A stretch of 51,068 nt of DNA from Lachnospiraceae bacterium (GTDB taxonomy: Bacteria; Bacillota_A; Clostridia; Lachnospirales; Lachnospiraceae). A program made the position numbers and the translations under genes. The notes under the pieces are model-generated. The model ran no database searches. It was given only the letters and a program-made list of their open reading frames with translations, and was not told where the DNA came from. The DNA is taken from the NCBI GenBank assembly GCA_009911175.1, contig QXWX01000050.1, positions 1 through 51,068 of the forward strand, read 5' to 3'. Below, one piece after another: positions 35,100 through 43,609 of the stretch; position 1 is the stretch's first letter, and each line of letters begins with the position of its first letter.

Positions 35100-35945
35100 A
35101 TGAAGAAACAAAAGGAGAGCTTTGCCTACGAATCATTGGGACAGAGGATCAGGGTGGAATGGAAGGTGTATCTGCTGGCGTTTGTATTTATACTGATCGC
35201 GGACAGTATCGGGCAGATCCAGATTCCGGTGGGAAAAGGAATGTTTATTCTATTTCCGATATTTTACGCCATTATCTTAGGCGTGCTCAGCGGGCCGGAG
35301 GTGCTCAAGATCGTAAAAAATGAGCAGGTCAAGGCAGCGTCAAAGCTGGTGGTAGTCGGGATCGCGCCGTTTATCGCAAAGCTGGGGATCACAGCCGGGG
35401 CAAATATCGAGACAATCCTGAGCGCGGGCCCGGCGGTACTGCTCCATGGCTTTGGAAATTTATTTGCCATCATACTGGCGCTGCCGGTAGCGATCCTGCT
35501 GGGGATGAAGCGGGAAGCGGTAGGAGCCTGCTTTTCCATCAACCGCGAGTACCATATGGCATTGATCAACAACATTTACGGGTCGGATTCGGCGGAGGCG
35601 AGAGGAAGCCTTTCTATTTATATCGTAGGTGGGATGATCGGAACCATTTACTTCGGGATACTGGCTTCCGCAGTGGCAATGACAGGATTGTTTCATCCGG
35701 AAGCCCTGGGGCTGGCATCAGGCGTGGGCGCAGGGATTATGATGGCAAGCTCCAGCGCGTCACTTTGCGCCATGTATCCGGAATCGGCGGAGACCATCAA
35801 GACACTGGCAAGCGTGGGAGAGACCATGGCGGGGATCACCGGGATCTACATCAACATGTTTCTGGCAATCCCGCTCTGTGACCGGCTGTACTGTATATTG
35901 GAGCCGAAACTGGGAAGGTTTATAAAAGCAAAAGAAACAAAATAG
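35100..35945 (+). CDS. DUF3100 domain membrane protein
   Basis: Integral membrane protein of 281 residues with about eight hydrophobic spans (for example VYLLAFVFILIADSIG and FPIFYAIILGVLSG). It resembles DUF3100 proteins, which have no established function. A transport role is suggested by the following small membrane protein, amidohydrolase and TSUP exporter. GGGAGGTAATCAAAG precedes the ATG. The conserved-looking polar stretch NREYHMALINNIYGSD within membrane surroundings could be a substrate site (inferred). Confidence 0.7.
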   Translation: MKKQKESFAYESLGQRIRVEWKVYLLAFVFILIADSIGQIQIPVGKGMFILFPIFYAIILGVLSGPEVLKIVKNEQVKAASKLVVVGIAPFIAKLGITAGANIETILSAGPAVLLHGFGNLFAIILALPVAILLGMKREAVGACFSINREYHMALINNIYGSDSAEARGSLSIYIVGGMIGTIYFGILASAVAMTGLFHPEALGLASGVGAGIMMASSSASLCAMYPESAETIKTLASVGETMAGITGIYINMFLAIPLCDRLYCILEPKLGRFIKAKETK

Positions 35946-36053
35946 TGACAAAAGAAAAATCAGAATCACAATATTTCCAGCTGTGCGGTTGTTGATCCGA
36001 CAGGTGGCAATATTTAACTTGCGGTATAAGGACGATATGAAGGAGGATTTAGA

Positions 36054-36500
36054 ATGAGATACATAGAATGGTTATTTTTACTGGTGATCGGCGCGTGTGG
36101 AACGGGCCTGGCAAATTTTATCGGACATGATGTGGGGGTCCTGGAGTCCCTTCCGGGACTGGTGGTCCTCGTGGCGATCTCTATGCTGGCAGTTGTCTGC
36201 ATCAAGCTGATCCCTTTGAAGCTTCCCATCGTGGCGTACTGCGCGATCATCGGCCTGCTCCTCGCCTGCCCGCTGTCCCCGATTCGGACCTTCGTGATCG
36301 ACGCGGCGGCAAAGATCAACTTTACGGCGCCATTTACCATGGTCGGGGCATACGCAGGCCTGGCCATCGGCGACCAGCTGAAAGCATTTATCAAGCAGGG
36401 ACCGAAGATATTGGTTGTGGGTCTGCTGGTCATGACCGGAACATTCCTGGGGTCCTGCATGTGGGATTCCCTGATCTTAAAATTAACAGGGGCGATCTGA
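36054..36500 (+). CDS. Small integral membrane protein of unknown function
   Basis: Protein of 148 residues with four to five membrane spans (YIEWLFLLVIGACGTGLANF, VLVAISMLAVVCIKLIPL, PIVAYCAIIGLLLACPL, ILVVGLLVMTGTFLG). AAGGAGGA precedes the ATG. It lies between the DUF3100 gene and the amidohydrolase at ~100-base gaps and may form a two-component transporter with the DUF3100 protein. I do not recognise its family. Confidence 0.65.
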   Translation: MRYIEWLFLLVIGACGTGLANFIGHDVGVLESLPGLVVLVAISMLAVVCIKLIPLKLPIVAYCAIIGLLLACPLSPIRTFVIDAAAKINFTAPFTMVGAYAGLAIGDQLKAFIKQGPKILVVGLLVMTGTFLGSCMWDSLILKLTGAI

Positions 36501-36599
36501 GGTCTGCTGTCCGAAGTCAGGCAGGAACATACGGATACGGAGTGTGCGGGCGTGCCCGCAAAAGGCGGAATAAATATTTGGGAGAAGGAGATCACGGAC

Positions 36600-37904
36600 A
36601 TGGAAAAATGTAATTTACTGATAAAGAATGCAGTTGTTATGACGGACTATGAAACGGTAAAAAGTGGGATGGACATTGCAGTGTCGGGCGGCAGGATCGG
36701 GGCAGTAACAGAAACCGGTACCAGGGAATTTCAGGCGGACAAAACCATTTCCGGGGAAGGCAAGCTGTTCATGCCGGGGCTGATCGACAGCCATATGCAT
36801 ACCGGCCAGCAGCTCTTAAAAGGGCTTGTGCTGGACGCGAAGCCGATCATCTGGACCCGGGTCATGCTTCCCTTTGAGAGCACGTTGACCCCGGAGAAAA
36901 TGAGGCTGTCCGCCCAGGTGGCTGCTCTGGAAATGATGAAATCCGGCACCACGGCATTTATAGACGCAGGCAGCTACCATATGGACGCGGCGGCGGCAGT
37001 TTATGAGGAAAGCGGCTTGAGAGGCTGCATTTCCTATTCTACGATGGACGAGGAAGGGCTTCCGGAAAGTATTGCCATGAACGCGGGGCAGGCGGTGCGG
37101 GAAACGGACCGCTTATATGAGAATTGGAACGGAAGGGGCAATTTGAAGGTGTATTATTCCCTGCGTGCCTTAAATTCATGTTCCCATGAGCTGACTGAGC
37201 TGGCGGCAGGCCATGCCCGGGAGCGGGGAGCCATGCTGCAGGCGCACATGAACGAGTACCAGGGAGAGGTAGACGGGATCATAGCCAGGGAAGGCATGCG
37301 GCCTTATGAATATCTGGAAAAAATGGGCGTGCTTTCGGACCGGTTTTTGGGAGCGCACAGCCTGATTTTATCTGAGGAAGAAAAAGAGATTATCCGGGAG
37401 CGGGGCGCGAAGGTCTGTCATTGCCCGTTCAGCAACTGCGGAAAGGCCGTGCCGGATACTCCGGACCTAGTGGAGCGGGGAATCATTCCGGGCTTCGGAA
37501 CGGACGGAGCGGCACATGGCGGGCTAAGCCTGTGGAACGAGACGCGCATTTTCCGTTCCCTGATGAACATTTACCACGGTGTTCCCAACCGCAATCCCAA
37601 GGTCATGCCGGCGGAGCTGCTGTTCCGGATGCTTTTCGAAGGCGGTGCGGCGGCGATCGACGAGACCGGGCAGTGCGGAAGGATCGCGGAAGGCTGCAAA
37701 GCGGATCTTGTCAGCATTTATCTGGATGCCGGAAGACTGATCCCCAGCGGAAACCTGCTGCATACCATGTTCGAGTGCGCGGAGTCCGGCGATGTGCGGG
37801 ATATGATCGTGGGCGGGAAGATCCTGATGGAAGACCGGGAGGTCCGGACGTTGGACGAAGAACGGATTCTGTTCGAGGTGAAGGCGTATATGGAGCGGAT
37901 GTAG
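36600..37904 (+). CDS. Amidohydrolase family metal-dependent hydrolase/deaminase
   Basis: Cytoplasmic hydrolase of 434 residues in the AtzA/TrzN/MtaD-like amidohydrolase group. Metal-site motifs: HMH (H65, H67) in GLIDSHMHTG, H in MLQAHMNEY, H in LGAHSLIL and D in GFGTDGAAHGG. Such enzymes remove amino or other groups from N-heterocycles (triazines, purine derivatives, guanine). Start 36600 has AAGGAG nine bases upstream. Neighbouring transporters and TSUP exporter suggest catabolism of an imported N-heterocycle; the substrate is unknown. Confidence 0.85.
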   Translation: MEKCNLLIKNAVVMTDYETVKSGMDIAVSGGRIGAVTETGTREFQADKTISGEGKLFMPGLIDSHMHTGQQLLKGLVLDAKPIIWTRVMLPFESTLTPEKMRLSAQVAALEMMKSGTTAFIDAGSYHMDAAAAVYEESGLRGCISYSTMDEEGLPESIAMNAGQAVRETDRLYENWNGRGNLKVYYSLRALNSCSHELTELAAGHARERGAMLQAHMNEYQGEVDGIIAREGMRPYEYLEKMGVLSDRFLGAHSLILSEEEKEIIRERGAKVCHCPFSNCGKAVPDTPDLVERGIIPGFGTDGAAHGGLSLWNETRIFRSLMNIYHGVPNRNPKVMPAELLFRMLFEGGAAAIDETGQCGRIAEGCKADLVSIYLDAGRLIPSGNLLHTMFECAESGDVRDMIVGGKILMEDREVRTLDEERILFEVKAYMERM

Positions 37905-37919
37905 GAAGGAAGTTTTATT

Positions 37920-38684
37920 ATGATAATCTGTTTGTTGACTGCGGCGGCCAATCTGGCGGTCGGCGCCCTGGTGGGGCTGTGCGGCGTGGCGGGGTTTCTG
38001 CTCCCCATGTTCTACACGGCCAGCCTGGGAATGAATGTTTCCGAAGGGCTGGCGCTCAGCTTCGCCGCATTTATCGTGTCGGGGGCGCTGGGCTCCTGGA
38101 ATTATAAAAAAGCAGGAAACCTGGATCTGGCTTTCGGGCTGCGGCTGAGCGCAGGGAGCCTTGCGGGAGCGGTCCTGGGAGTCAAGCTGAACCTGATCAT
38201 TCCCGAAGAGCAGGTGAAAATGCTGCTGTATCTGGTGGTGCTGCTGTCCGGGATATCCATTTTACTGCGGAAGGATAAGGAAAAAGAAAATGAATCCGGG
38301 GCGGAAAGATTTTCCATTGAAAAAAATCTGCCTGTGACTCTTTTGCTGGGCTTTTTGACCGGCGCGGTCTGCTCCATGTCCGGCGCGGGAGGCCCGGTGC
38401 TGGTCATGCCGCTGCTGGTGGTGTTCGGCATTTCCATCCGGACAGCGGTGGGCGTGGCGCTGTTCAACTCCATTTTCATCGGGCTCCCGGCTGTGGCGGG
38501 GTATCTGGCGCAGTGTGACCTGATGCGGCTCCTGCCTATACTGCTGACGGCTTTGGCGGCCCATGCGGTGGGAGTCTATTATGGAAGTAAAAATGCGGGA
38601 CGGATCAATCAGGGGATACTGAAAAAGGGAGTGGCGGTGTTCTCGATCGTGATCGCGGGGTGTAAGCTGAGCGGGATTCTGTAG
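37920..38684 (+). CDS. TSUP family transporter (TauE/SafE type anion exporter)
   Basis: Membrane protein of 254 residues with two internally similar halves of about four spans each: NLAVGALVGLCGVAGFLLPM and LLGFLTGAVCSMSGAGGPVL, the duplicated TSUP motif. Members move sulfite, sulfoacetate or organic anions. It starts 15 bases after the amidohydrolase with AAGGAAG upstream, so is probably co-transcribed and may export a product or import the substrate of that enzyme (inferred). Confidence 0.85.
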   Translation: MIICLLTAAANLAVGALVGLCGVAGFLLPMFYTASLGMNVSEGLALSFAAFIVSGALGSWNYKKAGNLDLAFGLRLSAGSLAGAVLGVKLNLIIPEEQVKMLLYLVVLLSGISILLRKDKEKENESGAERFSIEKNLPVTLLLGFLTGAVCSMSGAGGPVLVMPLLVVFGISIRTAVGVALFNSIFIGLPAVAGYLAQCDLMRLLPILLTALAAHAVGVYYGSKNAGRINQGILKKGVAVFSIVIAGCKLSGIL

Positions 38685-38860
38685 AAAAAAAGGATGGGAT
38701 TTTGAAATCAGGACGTGTATGCTTTCAAACAGGGGGCTGCCGGAAAATGACTGTATACCTAACAATATATGTTTTTGATTCCTGTGCTTTACAACAATAT
38801 ATTGCGGATAAACAGTATTCTCCGACGGTCCCTCCGCAGGTATGAGTTTCGTTCACGAAG

Positions 38861-39049
38861 CTATTCTTTTATTCTATCAAGCTCACTCAGATTCACACCT
38901 AAACTGGAAAGAGTTACCTTCAATTCAATGTATCTGTCATGCATAGAATTGTACGTATCAGGATCCTTATCTTTCACCGATATCATCCATTTTTGTAATC
39001 TTGAAAACTCACTGACAGAGTCTTTAATTATATCTGCTGCAGACGGCAT
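38861..39049 (-). CDS. Small conserved-looking protein of unknown function
   Basis: A 62-residue helical, charged protein (MPSAADIIKDSVSEFSRLQK, then YNSMHDRYIELKVTLSS). The start is strongly supported by GAGAGGTGAG six bases upstream. No signal peptide or membrane segment. I do not recognise a characterised family. It stands alone between the TSUP gene and the IS1182-like remnant. Confidence 0.65.
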   Translation of the reverse strand: MPSAADIIKDSVSEFSRLQKWMISVKDKDPDTYNSMHDRYIELKVTLSSLGVNLSELDRIKE

Positions 39050-39242
39050 GTTCTCACCTCTCTTTTTGAATAGATTTCACGAAAAACATTTACAGGATAC
39101 CTTCATTATATCAATAAGAAATTTAGGAGTAAAGTCTTTATAAAAATTTAAATATTCATATATGATTTACCAGTCAAAAGTACCATTTATCATCTAAATA
39201 TGTTACAATAAGAGAAATTACTTATCATATTAGGAGGCTCCC

Positions 39243-40254
39243 ATGTTTCGAGAAAGCCAGGATGTTCAGATCACGCTTGATGACCGTATGCTTTATGCGA
39301 ATGATCAGACCCGGAAAGCGGTCGACTTATCAAGAGCTAAGCTTGTCGGAGATATCATTTATCCAAATGTAGACGAAAACAGGTTTTCCGGATTATTCAG
39401 CGAAGTAGGATCCGTCCTAACATCCTTGTACGGCAATATGTAGCCGCGCTCGTCCTGAAACGTATGTACCGTATGACGGATGAAGTCCTGATCGAATTTC
39501 TCCGCTGCGGCGCACTGAATTTCCAGTACGCCCTCCATACCACGCAGGAAGAAAAATAACCCTTATCTGAAAGTTCCCTGCGCTGTTTCCGAAGGAGGCT
39601 TGAAGCATATAATGAAACACACCACTGCGACCTGATCAAAGAGGAGTTTGAACGGATCTCCAAACAGATGGCAGTAGAGATGGGCATCCTCCATACCGCA
39701 AATGTGATCTTCCTCCGGTATCTGTTAAAAAAAGGGTTTGAAAACATGATTCCGAAAGAACTGTCCCACTATTTTGAAGAGGGGGACCACAATCAGGTTC
39801 TGTATTACCGTGTTTCCCAGGACAAGAAGGCAGGCGTGCAGGATACCCGCGTTGCGGAAACCATCCGTGAGATGCTGCTGCTCCAGGAGGCGTTGGGAAG
39901 GAACTTCACCCCTTCGTTTCTCAGCGGACTGCCGGAATATCAAATCTTCCAGAGGGTACTTGAGGAACAGATGCGGCTGGATGACGCAGGGAACCGTGTG
40001 CCAAAAGACAAAAAGGAGATCCCAGCAGACAGTGTCCAGAACCCATTTGACGCAACCATGACATACCGCTATAAACGCAGGCAGCACCATGGGCATGTGC
40101 TGAATGTAGCGGAAGTGATAGACGGAAAAGGAAACGGAATCGTTGTCCATGCATCTGTGGGGGCAAATACCCAGTCTGACAGCCGCATGGCGGAAGAGTA
40201 TATGGAACAGCTGCCGGAAGATGGTGAAAAAAACTATCCACAGACACAAAAAAA
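39243..40254 (+). pseudogene. IS1182-like transposase, frameshifted, stopped and truncated
   Basis: The first 55 codons (MFRESQDVQITLDDRMLYAN, from a good AGGAGG site) break at ~39410. The next frame gives RPNILVRQYVAALVLKRMYR and FLRCGALNFQYALHTTQEEK, an in-frame TAA at ~39562, then LSESSLRCFRRRLEAYNETH and a long DDE-domain part with NPFDATMTYRYKRRQHHGHV, the region of the first catalytic aspartate. The coding match ends near 40250, where DUF433 sequence begins, so the C-terminal third is lost. It is non-functional. Confidence 0.75.
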
Positions 40255-40263
40255 TTGGGCGGA

Positions 40264-40503
40264 ATGCCGACAGTCAAAAACACCAGGATTCCTGTCAGCT
40301 TAATTGTTGCCTGCTTAAAAGATGAAATGACTTTTCAGGAAATCTGCGAGGAATATAAAATTGCTCCGGAAGATGTAGAAAAGGTTATGGAAGCTATCGG
40401 TAATTTTTTAAAAAGTAAAGGTGACAGCATAAAAAATACTTATTATGCTGTCAAGAAAAAAGGAGACTCTTACGAAATAATACGTCGCTTTCCAAAGCTC
40501 TGA
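40264..40503 (+). CDS. DUF433 family protein, N-terminally truncated
   Basis: A 79-residue frame MPTVKNTRIPVSLIVACLKD.. then FQEICEEYKIAPEDVEKVME, matching the DUF433 core (GxPxxxxTRIPVxxI), a family often found as antitoxin-like partners. The usual ~10-20 residues before GGMPT are replaced by transposase sequence, and no ribosome site precedes ATG 40264. The IS remnant has therefore probably removed its start. No toxin gene follows. Confidence 0.6.
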   Translation: MPTVKNTRIPVSLIVACLKDEMTFQEICEEYKIAPEDVEKVMEAIGNFLKSKGDSIKNTYYAVKKKGDSYEIIRRFPKL

Positions 40504-40531
40504 TGATAAAATGAAACAGGAGGACACCCCC

Positions 40532-41605
40532 ATGATTTCTTTTGAAAACGACTACAACACAGGCGCCCACCCCCGTATCCTGGCGCGCCTTATGGAGACC
40601 AACCTGGAGCCCCTCACCGGCTACGGCGCGGATCACTACTGCGAAAGCGCGAAGAACAAGATCCGCGAAGCCTGCGGATGCCCGGACGCAGACGTGGAAT
40701 TTCTGGTCGGAGGCACCCAGACCAATGCCGCGGTCATTTCCACCATGCTGAAGGATTACGAAGGCGTGATCGCGGCGGCGACAGGCCATGTGAATGTCCA
40801 TGAGGCCGGGGCCATCGAATATACCGGACACAAGGTTCTGGCGCTGCCCCACAGGGACGGAAAGCTTTCCGCGGAAACCTTATGCTCCTACATAGCCGGC
40901 TTCTACGCCGATGAAACCTATGAACACATGGTATTTCCGGGCATGGTCTACATTTCCCATCCAACGGAATACGGTACGCTATACACGAAAGCAGAGCTGG
41001 AAGCCCTTGCGGAGGTCTGCCGTTCTTACCATATCCCGCTGTTTCTGGACGGGGCCCGTCTCGGCTACGGCCTGATGAGCCGCCATACAGATGTGACGCT
41101 GCAGGACATCGCCCGGCTTTGCGACGTATTTTACATCGGAGGGACGAAGGTCGGCGCGTTATGCGGGGAGGCGGTGGTATTTACGAAGCAGAACCGCCCG
41201 TCTCATTTTATCAATTCCATCAAAAAGAGAGGGGCGCTGCTGGCAAAGGGCAGGCTGCTGGGAATCCAGTTCGATACCCTTTTTACAGACAGCCTGTACT
41301 TTGAGATTAGCCATCACGCCATTGAGATGGCGGAGGAATTGAAGAAGATTCTGGAAGGCAGGCAGATCGAGTTCTACTTGAAATCTCCTACCAACCAGCA
41401 GTTTGTGATCCTGGAAAATGACCGGATCGAAAAGCTGAAAAAAGAGGTGATGTTCAGCTTTTGGGAGAAATACGATGAGACCCATACCGTGATTCGTTTT
41501 GTGACAAGCTGGGCCACCACCAGGGAAGATCTGGCGGCGCTGGACCGGGCATTAGAGCGTGTTTATACTGCGCGCCAGATAAATCTGCCGCACAGTATAA
41601 CATGA
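40532..41605 (+). CDS. Threonine aldolase family PLP enzyme
   Basis: PLP-dependent lyase of 357 residues in the low-specificity L-threonine aldolase/beta-eliminating lyase fold. The Schiff-base lysine lies in YIGGTKVGALCG; the cofactor aspartate in LFLDGARLGYG; N-terminal FENDYNTGAHP is typical. It splits L-threonine (or related beta-hydroxy amino acids) to glycine and an aldehyde. Start 40532 is favoured over 40511 because AGGAGG lies 8 bases before it. It converges with the PucR gene. Confidence 0.88.
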   Translation: MISFENDYNTGAHPRILARLMETNLEPLTGYGADHYCESAKNKIREACGCPDADVEFLVGGTQTNAAVISTMLKDYEGVIAAATGHVNVHEAGAIEYTGHKVLALPHRDGKLSAETLCSYIAGFYADETYEHMVFPGMVYISHPTEYGTLYTKAELEALAEVCRSYHIPLFLDGARLGYGLMSRHTDVTLQDIARLCDVFYIGGTKVGALCGEAVVFTKQNRPSHFINSIKKRGALLAKGRLLGIQFDTLFTDSLYFEISHHAIEMAEELKKILEGRQIEFYLKSPTNQQFVILENDRIEKLKKEVMFSFWEKYDETHTVIRFVTSWATTREDLAALDRALERVYTARQINLPHSIT

Positions 41606-41697
41606 TGCACACAGCCGCATGAGGAATTATGCCGCTTCGCGGCTGCGGCTGGCGCGATACTCACGGGAACTCTTGAGCCGTTAACCGCCGCAGGCGC

Positions 41698-41753
41698 AGG
41701 GGTGTCGGGAAATGCGGGCTGTTCACATACCGCCGTTTCCTGACACCCCTTTT
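41698..41753 (+). terminator. Terminator between threonine aldolase and PucR genes
   Basis: AGGGGTGTCGGGAAA..GCGG (41698-41717) pairs with CCG..TTTCCTGACACCCCT (41730-41750) and ends in TTTT. The left arm shares TGTCGGGAAATGC with the hairpin at 16822. Confidence 0.75.
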
Positions 41754-41770
41754 CCTTATGCTTCCCTATT

Positions 41771-43321
41771 CTACACCAGCGAATGCTCCAGATAATGATC
41801 GATCAAAAACGAGTACTGCAGCAAAAACCTGGTATCCGGATTTTCAAAGTTCAGACCGGTCAGATCCTCAATCTTCTGCCTCCGGTAATTCATCGTATTC
41901 CGATGCAGAAACAGCTGCTCCGATGCGATGTTCTGATTGAACCCGCACATCGTATAGGCCCTCAGCGTATCATAAAGGCGGGTTCCCTTCTGCTGGTCGT
42001 ATTCCCGCAGCACCGCCAGCGCGGGATGGCAGAACTGGGGCAGGCGCTGCTCCCTGGAGAGCCGCTCCATCATATCATAAAACGCCAGATCCTTGTAATA
42101 ATGGATATACCCCTTCACATCCATCTGCTGGGACAGGCTGCAGGCCTTCGCCGCCTGGAGATAATATTCCCGCAGCCTGGCCGGATTGGTGAACGGGTTG
42201 CTGATTCCGGCCAGAAGCCGCTCCCGGCCGCAGGCCTCCTGAAAGCGGGACAGCTCCTCGGTCAGCGTCAGGGCGGTATCCTGGGGAAGGATCACCACCG
42301 CGTTGTGGTGGTAGAGGACATACAGGCTGGTCGGGAAAATGCGGGTGAGCATGGGCAGCAGTGTGGATTTTAGATAGGTTTTCCCATGATAATACAGGGG
42401 CCGCACGACCATCACGCACATATGGTCCGGAAAATGGATCCCGCTGGTATGGATCCGCGCGCCGGCCTGCTCTGCGGGGATGCCGTCCAGGATATCGGTG
42501 AGAGTATTGTCCTGGAGCCGGGAACGCAGTGTCAGGCTGTCCTGGCTGCGCAGGGCGGAATCCGCCACGATCCGGCCGATCAGCGGCAGGAATTTCCGGT
42601 ATTGGGAGGCAAAATTCGGGGACTCCTGTATCATGAAGACATAGCCGAACAGAGCATTGTCCACGATGATGCGGCTCAGCAGGTAGTAAAGGTCCTCATC
42701 CTCACAGCGGTGTATCTGCGGGCCCTGCTGATTGGAAAAGCCGCTGCTGCGCCGGATATCCCGGATATGCTCGATAAAGTCCGGAGGACAGAAGCCCTGC
42801 TCCACACTTTCCAGCCATAGGCTGTTCTGTAGGCGGACCGGGACAGAATTTGCCAAAAGCTTTCCGCTCATGTCGATGATCACAAGGGTGCTTTCCGCTT
42901 TTTCCGCGATGTCGCTGAGCACATTGGAAATATTCTGGCCGCTCAAAAGGGCCTGCAGCAGCGAAATATAAAGAGCCTGCGCCTGACAGGATTCCACGAG
43001 GATATCCCGGATGCACTGCAGGATCGCACCAGGTTCGCCAGTTTCAATTTGTGCCCAGTTCACAAAGGCATTTTCACACACAGAAGGCTTCCTGCCTCCC
43101 GTCCAGACCAGATTCAGCCCGTTTTCCGAAAGCCCGGAAAATGCGGCCTCGTCACAGGTATCCGTATCGGCAAAATAAAGGACATTCTGCACCGGGGCTT
43201 TTGGCTCCGGGTGCGGACCGGGCAGCTCCTGCACATGAAAGATATCTGCGTTTTCCGCGATATGGGAATCCGGCACAGGATAATCTTCCGACAGCCGGCT
43301 CAAAAATTCTGAAAAATTCAT
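41771..43321 (-). CDS. PucR family transcriptional regulator
   Basis: Regulator of 516 residues. The C-terminal helix-turn-helix (LYDTLRAYTMCGFNQNIASE, then LHRNTMNYRRQKIEDLTG) is the PucR/CdaR HTH_30 type; the long N-terminal part is GAF-like with a GGDEF-like middle region. Such proteins activate catabolic genes in response to a substrate. Divergence from the enoate reductase operon at 43610 makes that the likely target. Start 43321 has GGAGGAAATGCT upstream; the 43351 start lies before the ribosome site. Confidence 0.85.
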   Translation of the reverse strand: MNFSEFLSRLSEDYPVPDSHIAENADIFHVQELPGPHPEPKAPVQNVLYFADTDTCDEAAFSGLSENGLNLVWTGGRKPSVCENAFVNWAQIETGEPGAILQCIRDILVESCQAQALYISLLQALLSGQNISNVLSDIAEKAESTLVIIDMSGKLLANSVPVRLQNSLWLESVEQGFCPPDFIEHIRDIRRSSGFSNQQGPQIHRCEDEDLYYLLSRIIVDNALFGYVFMIQESPNFASQYRKFLPLIGRIVADSALRSQDSLTLRSRLQDNTLTDILDGIPAEQAGARIHTSGIHFPDHMCVMVVRPLYYHGKTYLKSTLLPMLTRIFPTSLYVLYHHNAVVILPQDTALTLTEELSRFQEACGRERLLAGISNPFTNPARLREYYLQAAKACSLSQQMDVKGYIHYYKDLAFYDMMERLSREQRLPQFCHPALAVLREYDQQKGTRLYDTLRAYTMCGFNQNIASEQLFLHRNTMNYRRQKIEDLTGLNFENPDTRFLLQYSFLIDHYLEHSLV

Positions 43322-43554
43322 AGCATTTCCTCCGATATCTGTGTGATTCATTACAATAACAGCATCAAAAATCAGTCTGTACAGATTTATCTCCGCGGGC
43401 TGATTTTCTTGTTTAAAAGATTACAAGTTTGTGCTTTATTACTAATATACCACATAAATGCAACTCTGATATATGCATCATGAACAAAAATCACGATCTT
43501 TTTCATTCCTCTCACACATGTTAAACCAAAGCCGCCTGTATTATCATTTACTGT

Positions 43555-43567
43555 AAACGAAGCGTTT
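43555..43567. promoter_or_regulatory. Palindromic site upstream of the enoate reductase operon
   Basis: AAACG-AAG-CGTTT is a perfect inverted repeat 43 bases before the enoate reductase start, in the divergent region shared with PucR. It could be a PucR or cre-like site; which cannot be told from sequence. Confidence 0.4.
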
Positions 43568-43609
43568 CGGATGCAGGAACGCACGGGCGAAGAAAGGAGA
43601 AAAAATGTT

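Noticed and set aside
37421..38107. 228-codon plus-strand frame overlapping the amidohydrolase and TSUP genes
   Set aside because: Gly/Arg-rich out-of-frame translation crossing two real genes.
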